From Balneola sp. (GTDB taxonomy: Bacteria > Bacteroidota > Rhodothermia > Balneolales > Balneolaceae): 64,000 nt of DNA. The first letter of the stretch is position 1. The number at the start of each line of letters is the position of its first letter. Of the stretch, positions 1-7,760 are shown in pieces. The notes under the pieces are model-generated. The model ran no database searches. It was not told where the DNA came from and was given only the letters and a program-made list of their open reading frames with translations. Made by a program: the position numbers and the translations under genes. Where the stretch lies: assembly GCA_017640785.1 (NCBI GenBank), contig JAEPPZ010000002.1:298702-362701 (forward strand), read 5' to 3'.

Positions 1-70
1 ACCGAAAGAAGACGATACACAAATTATTATTGAACAAATAATTCCAAAAAGAATAATAAAGAAAATTTAA
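1..70 (+). CDS. C-terminal end of an upstream gene (partial)
   Basis: From base 2 one frame is open and ends with TAA at 68-70. It would encode a lysine- and isoleucine-rich tail (ending IIPKRIIKKI). It reads toward the DUF1801 gene 38 bases downstream. The piece is too short to identify, and the call rests only on the open frame at the window edge. Confidence 0.35.
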   Translation, partial: PKEDDTQIIIEQIIPKRIIKKI

Positions 71-108
71 AAAGCACTATACACAACATTTTATAAGAAG
101 TTTAAAAA

Positions 109-528
109 ATGAACCTATCCACCAACCCAAAAACCATCGAAGTTTTCGAGAATTATCCGGGTTCTGTTCGCTCTCAAATGGAGAAGCTCAGAGAATTGGT
201 ACTGGAAGCTGCTTCAGAAGTTGATGGTATAGAAAAATTGGAGGAAACGTTGAAATGGGGTGAACCCAGTTATCTTACCAAACACGGAAGCACCGTTCGC
301 ATGGACTGGAAAGAAAAGAAACCGGATCAATATGCCATGTATTTCAAATACACTTCCAAGTTAGTCCCTACTTTCAAAGAACTCTATCCGGATGTATTCA
401 CTTTTGAAGGCGACCGAGCCATTATATTTAAGCTGGATGAAAAAATCCCCGAGAACGAGCTAAAGCATTGTGTAAAACTGGCTCTCAATTATCATAAAGT
501 GAAGTATTTACCACTTTTGGGTGCTTAG
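109..528 (+). CDS. DUF1801 domain protein
   Basis: Small cytoplasmic protein of 139 residues that matches the DUF1801 (YdhG-like) family along its whole length. Recognisable are the N-terminal helix with YPGSVRSQMEKLRELV, the central LKWGEPSYLTK segment, the strand QYAMYFKY, and the final IIFKLDEKIPENELKHCVKLAL. The family has no settled biochemical function; its fold is alpha/beta and it is often encoded alone. The ATG at 109 is the only sensible start. Nothing in the flanking genes links it to a pathway. Confidence 0.8.
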   Translation: MNLSTNPKTIEVFENYPGSVRSQMEKLRELVLEAASEVDGIEKLEETLKWGEPSYLTKHGSTVRMDWKEKKPDQYAMYFKYTSKLVPTFKELYPDVFTFEGDRAIIFKLDEKIPENELKHCVKLALNYHKVKYLPLLGA

Positions 529-655
529 AAATTCTCTAGACCTGTATTGTTTTTTTTACATCTGAAATCAAAAATAATCTCAGCAACTAAATCAAAAGTA
601 ATAAAATGTTAGTATGAATTAACTTCTTAGATTTAAAGGAAGAACCTTTAATGCT

Positions 656-1030
656 CTAAAAATTACTAACTTTTTTAATGCTCATTTGACTGGAAGTACT
701 CATCAGATTGTAAGCTACCAATCTAGGTTCTTCTCCTTTCTTAACAGGATCCAGAATGGCAATTAACATTCTTTGATTTTCTTGTGACCCAATTAAACTG
801 TAAACCTTAATAGAGTCTTCATTCGCGATTGTACTTGAAAGGTCTTTCAAAGATTGACTATCATTATCTTGAACAAGTTTAGAAATATCTTTAAATATAG
901 ATTTACTCTTGCTTTGAATGGTAGCGATCTCAATGGAGTGCTGGTAACGGAAGTCAATATCATTATCCAAAAATACTTTTGGAATACAAATTTCTCTAAA
1001 TACTTCCTTTTTCTTGAACCAATTAAACAT
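656..1030 (-). CDS. hypothetical protein
   Basis: An open frame of 124 residues that I do not recognise. It begins MFNWFKKKEVF and has no signal peptide or membrane segment. Composition is mixed and soluble, with an N-terminal basic patch, a central helical stretch (FKDISKLVQDNDSQSLKDLSST) and a probable strand (KVYSLIGSQENQRMLIAIL). It looks protein-like, unlike the short ORF on the opposite strand (854-1036), which I take as its shadow. It is isolated between a plus-strand gene ending at 528 and one starting at 1325. Confidence 0.5.
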   Translation of the reverse strand: MFNWFKKKEVFREICIPKVFLDNDIDFRYQHSIEIATIQSKSKSIFKDISKLVQDNDSQSLKDLSSTIANEDSIKVYSLIGSQENQRMLIAILDPVKKGEEPRLVAYNLMSTSSQMSIKKVSNF

Positions 1031-1324
1031 ATTTAGTCTTTAGATGAACTTTTTTCTCTTTTGTGGTTTTATAATCACTACTATACAAAGAGTGAGAATA
1101 GTGCCCGATGTTACAATTACAGAATTGAACGGGTTACCTTAACTTTTATTTGCTCACCTTTATAAATTAAGAATACTTTCATTAATAAACTTTTCACTCT
1201 TTTAATATTAAGGATTTATAAGAAAGTATTTAAAGCATTTCAATTCATTGAAACTCAATAGATTAATCAAAAGCAAATAGAAATCAATATTTAAAAAGAT
1301 GTATTTTCCATAAGAATCCTGAGA
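1031..1324. other. gene-free stretch
   Basis: AT-rich intergenic region of about 290 bases between the divergent gene at 656-1030 and the pseudouridine synthase at 1325. It must hold both promoters. I see no clear hairpin, repeat or convincing small gene. Confidence 0.4.
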
Positions 1325-2029
1325 ATGAATATGAAAAAACAGACTACACGTACCAATCCGGATATTCCTATTATTTATGAAGACAATCATTTATTGGTGA
1401 TTGATAAACCGGCCGGTGTTCTTTCGCAGGAAGATCATACCGGAGACCCTGATGTATTAACTCTTTGTAAAAAATACATTAAGAAGAAATATAACAAACC
1501 GGGCGATGTTTGGATGGGATTGGTCCACCGATTAGACAGACCTGTAAGTGGAGTAATGGTTTTGGCCAGAACCTCAAAAGCAGCGTCTCGACTATCTGAA
1601 CAGATTAGAAATAATAAAATGGACAAAACTTACTGGGCTATGGTTGAGGGTATGACTCCGCCAAGTGACACATTGGTTCATTACTTGGAGAAAGACAATC
1701 GTTCGAATAACGTTTCCGCATATAAAAAGCCCAGGGGCAAAGCCAAAGAATCTAAGCTCAGCTTTGAAACCATCAAACAAAATGCCAATTACAGCTTGGT
1801 TGAAATAGACTTGTTTACTGGTCGACCTCATCAAATAAGGGTACAAATGGCTAAAGAAGGTCATCCATTATGGGGCGATTATCGATACGGAGAAGAAGGA
1901 AACAAAGATGGCAAAGAAATGGGTTTAAGAGCCGTTGGGTTGACTATTGAGCATCCTACTCTTAAAAAGAAAATGACTTTTAATGCAGATGTTCCAAATC
2001 TTCAACCCTGGAATTTCTTTGAATACTGA
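1325..2029 (+). CDS. RluA-family RNA pseudouridine synthase
   Basis: Converts uridine to pseudouridine in rRNA or tRNA. The 234-residue protein has the RluA/RsuA catalytic core only and no N-terminal S4 domain. Visible motifs: motif I region DNHLLVIDKPAGVLSQ (about 20-35); the catalytic HRLDRPVSGVMVLARTS (about 69-85) with Asp71 as the nucleophile; LFTGRPHQIRVQ (about 165-176); and GDYRYG near 185. The short form without S4 resembles RluC/TruC-like members, but the exact target base cannot be read from sequence. ATG at 1325 is followed by another in-frame ATG two codons later. The gene is convergent with the thioredoxin-like gene, with a gap of 1 base. Confidence 0.88.
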   Translation: MNMKKQTTRTNPDIPIIYEDNHLLVIDKPAGVLSQEDHTGDPDVLTLCKKYIKKKYNKPGDVWMGLVHRLDRPVSGVMVLARTSKAASRLSEQIRNNKMDKTYWAMVEGMTPPSDTLVHYLEKDNRSNNVSAYKKPRGKAKESKLSFETIKQNANYSLVEIDLFTGRPHQIRVQMAKEGHPLWGDYRYGEEGNKDGKEMGLRAVGLTIEHPTLKKKMTFNADVPNLQPWNFFEY

Positions 2030-2030
2030 T

Positions 2031-2654
2031 TCAGTTCAATGATTCTAAAAATTCTTTGAACTCTTCCTGAGTGGTTTTGCCTTTATCTCTGGCATACCAC
2101 AAATGGAGTTCTTCAGCTGCTTTCTTATTATCATAATCAGGATCTCTCCTTTTTTTGACATAATCTTCGTGAACGGCTTTCGGACGTGGTCCCCAGCTCC
2201 CCAATACATCAAGGTTTTCTTTATTCAGGACAACAACTTTCGGAATCGACCTACTTCCGTCTGTTAAAAATTCATCCATTACTTCGGGATGTTGATCTCT
2301 GAGTATGAGTTTCAGCTCAATTTTCTCATTAAGCTCTGATATTTTATTTATAAAAGGAAGTATCTGAGCAGCATCTCCGCACCACCCTTCTGTGATCACC
2401 AACCAGATCTGATCATTATTAATCTTATTGACCACTTCCTTCAGATCATCATTCAGCTTAGCTCTCTTTTGCCATCTTGAAGCCCGCTGAATATTCAGCT
2501 TGGTATAGTTCAGCTGACTTTCAGAATTATCGTCATTGGTTGTTCTGTTTTCAGAAAAAAGATCTTCTATCAGCTTCGTATAACTTTCATAGTTAAGAGC
2601 CTTGGTAAGAACTTCGTTGGTAATAGCTGATGACTTCATCATTTGTTGTCTCAT
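2031..2654 (-). CDS. thioredoxin-fold protein with WCGD active site
   Basis: Protein of 207 residues with a thioredoxin-like core at about 80-165. The active-site region reads EGWCGDAAQILP (90-100): the first cysteine is kept, but the second position of CxxC is alanine. The cis-proline loop is present (RSIPKVVVL). This is the pattern of the Bacteroidota thioredoxin_9-like family, usually annotated thioredoxin family protein. A single-cysteine site suggests a role other than classical dithiol exchange, such as monothiol chemistry or a bacillithiol-type substrate, but that is inference. There is no signal peptide, so it is probably cytoplasmic. Several in-frame ATGs lie at the start (residues 1, 5 and 6). 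Confidence 0.75.
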   Translation of the reverse strand: MRQQMMKSSAITNEVLTKALNYESYTKLIEDLFSENRTTNDDNSESQLNYTKLNIQRASRWQKRAKLNDDLKEVVNKINNDQIWLVITEGWCGDAAQILPFINKISELNEKIELKLILRDQHPEVMDEFLTDGSRSIPKVVVLNKENLDVLGSWGPRPKAVHEDYVKKRRDPDYDNKKAAEELHLWYARDKGKTTQEEFKEFLESLN

Positions 2655-2742
2655 TTAAAATTTTACCAAACTTATAAACTATTTCTATCACAATTGATTG
2701 ATATATGTGATAAGATTGATAGTCTATTTTATTGAGACAAGC

Positions 2743-3190
2743 TTAAAACAAGTATTTTTCTTCAAAATCAATCTCAAACTCATTAAGAAGAGACATATAC
2801 TCATCACGAAAGGAAGTTTTTTATGATGCTCCTCTTGATTCTTGACATAATTTATTAGTCGCTCTTTTTCTTTCAAAGAATAGGTAAATGCACCATACCC
2901 CTCTTGCCATCCATGAAAGCCAAAGAATAATTTGTTCTCTTTGATATAAAACGAACTGGCAAGCTTGATATCTTTAACAAGTTGTGAAAGTGCAACACTG
3001 GGATGGATGTGTGTTAGAATATGAATATGATCTTCAACCCCATTTATCTGATACAAATGACATTTTTTTTATTTTTTAAAATACCCCAGATGTATTTAAA
3101 AAGATCAGGTCTTCCTTTCTTATGCAGAACAGGAACTCTGTTTTTTGTACTAAAAACAATCTGATAAATAATTTGTGTATACGTGCTCAT
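2743..3190 (-). pseudogene. REP-associated (Y1, IS200-like) transposase, frameshifted
   Basis: Reading the minus strand from the ATG at 3188-3190 gives MSTYTQIIYQIVFSTKNR and then the frame is lost in a run of eight A (complement of 3062-3069). In the next frame the protein continues with NGVEDHIHILTHIHP, which has the HUH motif, and QEGYGAFTYS with the catalytic tyrosine. It is lost again at a run of six A after NQEEHH. A third frame then gives the family's normal ending (RDEYMSLLNEF ... EEKYLF, stop at 2743-2745). The two shifts therefore break an otherwise well-preserved transposase of about 150 residues. Each could be repaired by one extra A, so homopolymer sequencing error is possible. 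Short palindromes lie just upstream, as expected for this family. Confidence 0.75.
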
Positions 3191-3197
3191 TCTGTTT

Positions 3198-3394
3198 AAC
3201 CCCTTTGGGGTTTCAATATCACAATTTCATTAATCTATTCATATTCAAGTCCTTCGGACTTATTTAATATTAACAAAGAGTTTTAATTAGACAAGCTGAA
3301 CTAAAATTTACCAAGCCTATAATTTCTGATTAATCCCGAAGGGATTCAATGTCAATAGATGTAAGATATTTCCCACAAAAACCCTGAAAGGGTT
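3198..3394. repeat. cluster of four REP-like palindromes
   Basis: Four short hairpins with 6-bp stems and 3-base loops stand at 3198-3212 (AACCCC-TTT-GGGGTT), 3247-3261 (AAGTCC-TTC-GGACTT), 3332-3346 (AATCCC-GAA-GGGATT) and 3380-3394 (AACCCT-GAA-AGGGTT). Stem bases differ between copies but always in compensated pairs. The first two have TTY loops and the last two GAA loops, so the pairs are in opposite orientation. They lie immediately upstream of the broken Y1 transposase, the usual partner of such elements. Confidence 0.7.
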
Positions 3395-3418
3395 AAATCC
3401 AATTCCTTATCTTTGGAT

Positions 3419-4426
3419 ATGCAAGCAGTTATACCTGACATAAATATAGACGTGGTTCTTTCGGAAGAAGAATGGAAGTCCAGACAAACAGACCACGAAT
3501 CCAAAGTAGATAATTTAGTCGGTCGATATTTAATCGAGCGTTCTCAACACAAAAAGAATCCGGTAATGGATTTCTTGTTTCAATATTACGCCTTTCGTCC
3601 TTCAATGCTGAAGAGATGGTCGCCAGGATTTGGAACCGCTCTTGAGTTTTCTGACGTGGAAACTCTCCCCGATTTTGAGGAGCTGAAGATCTCAGATAAT
3701 AAAGCGTGGATCGATATGGATCTTTTTCCGGAAAGAAGAATTCGGTCTGCTACCTGGATTCTGGAAATGCTGAAAAACACTCAAAACAGTCGCCCGTCTT
3801 TTGGATGTTTTGGTATGCATGAATGGGCTATGGTCTACAAAGCCGAAAAACCAAGACATAATCAGGTTCCACTACGAATGGAGCCGGATGAGCTTGCTGA
3901 ATTTGTGGAATCTCGACCTCTGCTTTGTACACATTTTGATGCTTTCCGCTTTTTTACAAAACCTGCACAGCCCATGAATCGCTTTGAGCTTTCCAGAGAT
4001 ACATTCTCAGAAACCGAACAGCCGGGTTGTATTCATTCTAATATGGATCTGTATAAATGGGCATTCAAATTATATCCGTGGGTAAGCAGCGATCTTATCC
4101 TGGAAGCATTTGAACTGGCATTAGAAGCCCGAACCATTGACATGAAGGCAAGTCCTTATGATTTAAAAGATCATGGCTTAGAACCGATCAAAATCGAAAC
4201 AGAAGAGGGAAGAAAAGAATACAAGGCGCTTCAGGAAGCTATTTTTGAGAAAGGGAAACCGATTAGAGATAAAATCATTGTTAAACTCGAGAAACTACTT
4301 CATTCCACAGAAATTTTTTATTCTGAAACAATGCAAGGTTTAGCTAAAGGAGAAAAAGCAATTCGCGAAGGGAACATAATTTCACATTCTGTTGCAAAGA
4401 AAAGTTTGAGTAAATGGCTTAAATAA
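3419..4426 (+). CDS. conserved hypothetical (often labelled 3-methyladenine DNA glycosylase)
   Basis: Soluble protein of 335 residues counted from the ATG at 3419; a TTG two codons earlier is also in frame. I recognise the family by its blocks: FRPSMLKRWSPGFG, GCFGMHEWAMVY, PLLCTHFDAFRFFT, EQPGCIHSNMDLYKWA and MKASPYDLKDHG. Actinobacterial relatives are frequently annotated 3-methyladenine DNA glycosylase, but I see no helix-hairpin-helix or other glycosylase signature, so I would not rely on that label. Conserved His, Cys and Asp residues suggest an enzyme. The gene is convergent with anmK, with a gap of 9 bases. Confidence 0.6.
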   Translation: MQAVIPDINIDVVLSEEEWKSRQTDHESKVDNLVGRYLIERSQHKKNPVMDFLFQYYAFRPSMLKRWSPGFGTALEFSDVETLPDFEELKISDNKAWIDMDLFPERRIRSATWILEMLKNTQNSRPSFGCFGMHEWAMVYKAEKPRHNQVPLRMEPDELAEFVESRPLLCTHFDAFRFFTKPAQPMNRFELSRDTFSETEQPGCIHSNMDLYKWAFKLYPWVSSDLILEAFELALEARTIDMKASPYDLKDHGLEPIKIETEEGRKEYKALQEAIFEKGKPIRDKIIVKLEKLLHSTEIFYSETMQGLAKGEKAIREGNIISHSVAKKSLSKWLK

Positions 4427-4435
4427 TGTATTTCT

Positions 4436-5557
4436 TTAAAAACTAACCTTCCCCAGCTCCCACTCTCCTCCAACAACACATTCGTTTGCAAGAAATGCCA
4501 TCAACACCGCTTCTTTTGAATCTGCAGTAATTCCTGATTCTTCAAAGTCTTTGAATTCAGCATTAACAATCCTCTCTTTCAGTCCATCCATAACGGTTGT
4601 GTTATGCACTCCCCCACCAGATACAAAAATTTCAAAAGGCTTAGTTCCGATAACTTCTTCAAAAGCTCGTGTAATACTTTGAACTGTTAAATGAGTAAGT
4701 GTGGCCACAAGATCTTCGGGTTCCAGCTCGATCTTGAATCCGGTCATTAATTCTTCCACCAGATCCAGGTTAAAATCTTCCTGTCCCGTGGTTTTCGGAA
4801 AAGGCTTTCTGAAAAATGGTTCCAGTAATAAATATTTCAGCAATCCGGAATGTACATTTCCGTTTGATGCCACTTTTCCATTCTCATCAAAAGGTTTGTT
4901 GAAATGCTTCTTCATTGCTTCGTTGATGAGCGTATTGGCCGGACCAATATCTGAGGTCATTATATCCTCACTACTTTCCTTACTCGGTAGCCAGGTAAAA
5001 TTTGAAATTCCTCCCAGATTTAAGAGCAATCGGTGTTTTGTTTCTGATCGGAATAAAGCCTCATCCATGATACCTGCCAATGGTGCTCCTTCTCCTCCTT
5101 TGGCAACGTGTTTTTGGCGGAAATCAGAGATGGTAACAATTCCTGTTTTTTCGGCAATATGATCTCCATCAACGATTTGAAGTGTGCTGTTCATTTTTTT
5201 ATTGGGATGGTGATAGATCGTTTGTCCATGACTGGCAATCAAGTCTACCTGATGCGCTTCAACTCCCCATTCTTCCAGAGATTCCAAAACCAGATCAGCG
5301 TATAAATGAGCCAACTCTGTATGCAAAACACAAACTTCCTGAAGATTAACCTGCATCTGTGATTGAACAGCCCTGATTCTGTTTCTTAAATCTTGGGAAT
5401 ACTCTACAGTTCTGAAATTCAGCAACTGAGGCTTCTTCCACTTGAACTTACACATAGCAATATCCAGTCCATCCAGTGAAGTTCCGGACATCAACCCAAT
5501 AATAGTTCTCTGAGGTTTTTGGGCAATCTCAGTTAGTCGAAGAAGTTGCTTGTTCAT
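4436..5557 (-). CDS. anmK: anhydro-N-acetylmuramic acid kinase
   Basis: Phosphorylates and opens 1,6-anhydro-N-acetylmuramic acid released during peptidoglycan turnover, giving MurNAc-6-phosphate for cell-wall recycling in the cytoplasm. The 373-residue protein shows the family's ATP-binding start GLMSGTSLDGLDIA (21-34), the catalytic block IASHGQTIYHHP, ISDFRQKHVAKGGEGAPL, LNLGGISNFT, DIGPANTLINEA and the C-terminal FVSGGGVHN. Length is normal for AnmK. Start ATG at 5557. No other recycling gene is adjacent, although an AmiC-type amidase lies at 21.8 kb. Confidence 0.93.
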   Translation of the reverse strand: MNKQLLRLTEIAQKPQRTIIGLMSGTSLDGLDIAMCKFKWKKPQLLNFRTVEYSQDLRNRIRAVQSQMQVNLQEVCVLHTELAHLYADLVLESLEEWGVEAHQVDLIASHGQTIYHHPNKKMNSTLQIVDGDHIAEKTGIVTISDFRQKHVAKGGEGAPLAGIMDEALFRSETKHRLLLNLGGISNFTWLPSKESSEDIMTSDIGPANTLINEAMKKHFNKPFDENGKVASNGNVHSGLLKYLLLEPFFRKPFPKTTGQEDFNLDLVEELMTGFKIELEPEDLVATLTHLTVQSITRAFEEVIGTKPFEIFVSGGGVHNTTVMDGLKERIVNAEFKDFEESGITADSKEAVLMAFLANECVVGGEWELGKVSF

Positions 5558-5601
5558 GACTCAAACTCGGGGTATTTTTGCTTCAAATCAAATCCATCTG
5601 C

Positions 5602-5847
5602 ATGAATAATATAGAAGAAACAGAACATCAATCCTTTGAAGAAGATCTTCAATTTCTAATTAAAACGTTAAAAGAGAGCTTCGAGTCCACGGATGTTCAA
5701 TATTTTGTGGATGACCACAATGATACTTTGTATGTAAAACTCGAAGGCCTGGATGAATATCCTGAAGAAGAAATTGAAGAGATTGCAACTCCGATCTTTG
5801 AAATTCTTGATCTGGACTTTGAAGAGATTATTTTATTACCGCTTTAG
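5602..5847 (+). CDS. small acidic hypothetical protein
   Basis: About 81 residues from the ATG at 5602; an in-frame TTG at 5578 would add eight residues. Very acidic: Asp and Glu make up about a third of the protein, including EEEIEEIATPIFEILDLDFEEIILLPL. No domain recognised. The even spacing of hydrophobic residues in the second half suggests a small alpha/beta fold. It is divergent from anmK and 83 bases upstream of the threonine-synthase-like gene; co-transcription is possible but not shown. Confidence 0.6.
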   Translation: MNNIEETEHQSFEEDLQFLIKTLKESFESTDVQYFVDDHNDTLYVKLEGLDEYPEEEIEEIATPIFEILDLDFEEIILLPL

Positions 5848-5930
5848 CTGATAGCTCAAAAAAGCGGTTTTCCATCCTTCATTCCTATTTAAAAGCTTTG
5901 TATTTTGGATAAATTTCAAAATTATTTTTC

Positions 5931-7637
5931 ATGAAGAGTTCTAATTCCGGCTACACTGTTCGATGCATTATTTGTGATACAGTAAATGACGAGCGCGTCA
6001 CCAGCACCTACTGTACTAACTGCGGCGGCGTACTAACCGTTGACTACAAAGAAGCCCGGGAAGAAATTCAATATCCTTTAAAGAATATTATTCCTGATCC
6101 GTTAAAAACAGATTTCACTTCTTTAAAGAAGCTGGAAAGACTTTCTGAATTATACGAAGCTGATCTTTATGCTAAACTTGAATTAGAAAATCCTACGGGA
6201 TGCTTTAAAGATCGCGGAAGTTATATTGAAGTACTTAAAGCTTTAGAATTAGGCGCTGATGCCATTTGTTTAGCATCAACCGGAAATATGGCAGCTTCTG
6301 TAGCAGCGTATGCCTGTTATTTTAAAATTCCTTGCTTTGTTTTTGTGCCTGAACAAACACCGGATGCTAAACTAGCTCAATCCACTATTTACGATGCCAC
6401 TATAATCAGAATAAAAGGTGATTTCAGAACTTGTGAACTGCTTTGTCGTGAATTCGCCAAATCAGGGAATTATTATTTAGCAGGCGATTATGTATTCAGG
6501 CAGGAAGGACAAAAATCCTTTTCTTATGAGCTGATTGAGCAAGGTGCAATGGATTATGATTATATCTTTGTGCCGATTGGAGCAGGAACTAACTTTGCTG
6601 CTATTTATAAAGGATTAGTGGAATTAAAAGCAGCCGGAAGAATAGACAAAATCCCAAGTTTTGTTGCCGTTCAGCCTGAACAAAGTTCTCCTGTAGTTGA
6701 GGGCATTTTCAAAAAAGAAAAAATCATTAAGGACCAAGTAAATACAATGGCTGATGCCGTAGCGGTTGCTGATCCTTTCGATTTCTATAAAGTTCTGGAA
6801 GGCATCAACGAAACAAACGGACATGCTTTTACGGCTACCGAAAATGAACTATTGTCTTCAATGAAAGAAATGACCGTGGAGGAAGGAATTTTCACAGAGC
6901 CGGCATGTGCAATTCCTTTGGCTTGCTTCAAAAATAATCTGGATATCTTTAAAGGTAAGAAATGTCTGTTTGTTCTTACAGGAACAGGATTAAAAGCCGC
7001 TCATATTGTAGCTAAGTATTCCCTTTCTTCTCCTATCCTTTCTCCAAAACTGGAACGCATTCAGCAGTATATAGAATCCGGATTCCCGGATATGCAGAAA
7101 AATAGTTGGGGGCAATCCAGAGATCTTTTCTCAGGGAATGTCACTTTGGATGAAAATCATGAAAAGCTCTATACGGAATACGTTAACGGGATCAATAAAA
7201 AGGGAAAAACCCTTAGAGAAGCAGAGATAAAAGCTCTTAAATCAATGGTTTCTGCAACAGATGCTGATCTTGAATTCCCGGTTGAGGTTGTTGATTACAA
7301 AATTACTATGCGGAAGCATGGATTAGTTGCCGCTGCTGTTAAAATGAAGATCAATGACGGTGAAGAAGTCGTTTCTCTTGAACAAGGTGTTGGCCCTATG
7401 GACGCAGTTCTTGCCGCTATGAAAGCCGAAACAGATTCATTTCTGGCACTGCAGATACTTAATCACGAAGTAGAAATTTTAAGCCCTGATACGGATTCAC
7501 TTGTTATTGTAACTTTAACCCTCGAAAAAGAAGGACATGAATTTACAGCAAAAGGAGCTTCACCCGATACTATAGAAGCACTGATTCAGGCGTTCGTAAA
7601 TGGATTGGCAATAGCAAATAAAGCGTTGGCGGTATAA
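5931..7637 (+). CDS. threonine-synthase-like PLP enzyme fused to a LeuA-type regulatory domain
   Basis: 568 residues in three parts. (1) Zinc ribbon with Cys12, Cys15, Cys28 and Cys31. (2) PLP fold-type II domain, about 55-375, with the PLP lysine in NPTGCFKDRGSY (Lys93), the phosphate-binding ASTGNMAAS (115-123), and a glycine-rich VPIGAGTN. This set is typical of archaeal/Thermus-type threonine synthase, which makes threonine from O-phosphohomoserine. (3) From about 448 to the end, a domain matching the C-terminal allosteric domain of 2-isopropylmalate synthase (LeuA_dimer): AAAVKMKINDGEEV, GVGPMDAVLAAM, then VTLTLEKEGHEF and GASPDTIEALIQAFVNGL. A normal ThrC lies at 44.6-45.9 kb, so this may be a regulated second threonine synthase or a related phospho-substrate lyase. 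The fusion implies control by an amino acid such as leucine or isoleucine, which is inference. Confidence 0.8.
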   Translation: MKSSNSGYTVRCIICDTVNDERVTSTYCTNCGGVLTVDYKEAREEIQYPLKNIIPDPLKTDFTSLKKLERLSELYEADLYAKLELENPTGCFKDRGSYIEVLKALELGADAICLASTGNMAASVAAYACYFKIPCFVFVPEQTPDAKLAQSTIYDATIIRIKGDFRTCELLCREFAKSGNYYLAGDYVFRQEGQKSFSYELIEQGAMDYDYIFVPIGAGTNFAAIYKGLVELKAAGRIDKIPSFVAVQPEQSSPVVEGIFKKEKIIKDQVNTMADAVAVADPFDFYKVLEGINETNGHAFTATENELLSSMKEMTVEEGIFTEPACAIPLACFKNNLDIFKGKKCLFVLTGTGLKAAHIVAKYSLSSPILSPKLERIQQYIESGFPDMQKNSWGQSRDLFSGNVTLDENHEKLYTEYVNGINKKGKTLREAEIKALKSMVSATDADLEFPVEVVDYKITMRKHGLVAAAVKMKINDGEEVVSLEQGVGPMDAVLAAMKAETDSFLALQILNHEVEILSPDTDSLVIVTLTLEKEGHEFTAKGASPDTIEALIQAFVNGLAIANKALAV

Positions 7638-7643
7638 ATGTTG

Positions 7644-7713
7644 GTGTGATGGTGCTATAGTGTTATGGTTGCTCAATTCAACCTTAACACTATCACACCT
7701 TAACACTTTTTTT
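7644..7713 (+). terminator. long-hairpin terminator
   Basis: Two 28-base arms (7644-7671 and 7679-7706) pair at about 23 of 28 positions around a 7-base loop and are followed by seven T. It lies just after the PLP fusion gene and reads as its intrinsic terminator. The GTGTTA/GGTG words inside each arm suggest the hairpin grew from a repeated short motif. Confidence 0.75.
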
Positions 7714-7760
7714 ATATACCCCATGAACTTTCACTCCTTCATCTTATCCTAGCAGTACAA

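Noticed and set aside
854..1036. 60-codon plus-strand frame
   Set aside because: It lies wholly opposite the more protein-like minus-strand gene at 656-1030 and shows no features.
3198..3394. Possible CRISPR array from regularly placed palindromes
   Set aside because: Units are 15 bases, differ in sequence and orientation, and spacing is irregular; no cas genes are present.
3419..4426. Confident DNA glycosylase call
   Set aside because: The label is known from database annotation of relatives, but no glycosylase motif is visible.
4701..5305. Plus-strand frames opposite anmK
   Set aside because: Shadow frames of a well-supported gene; serine- and phenylalanine-rich translation typical of antisense reading.
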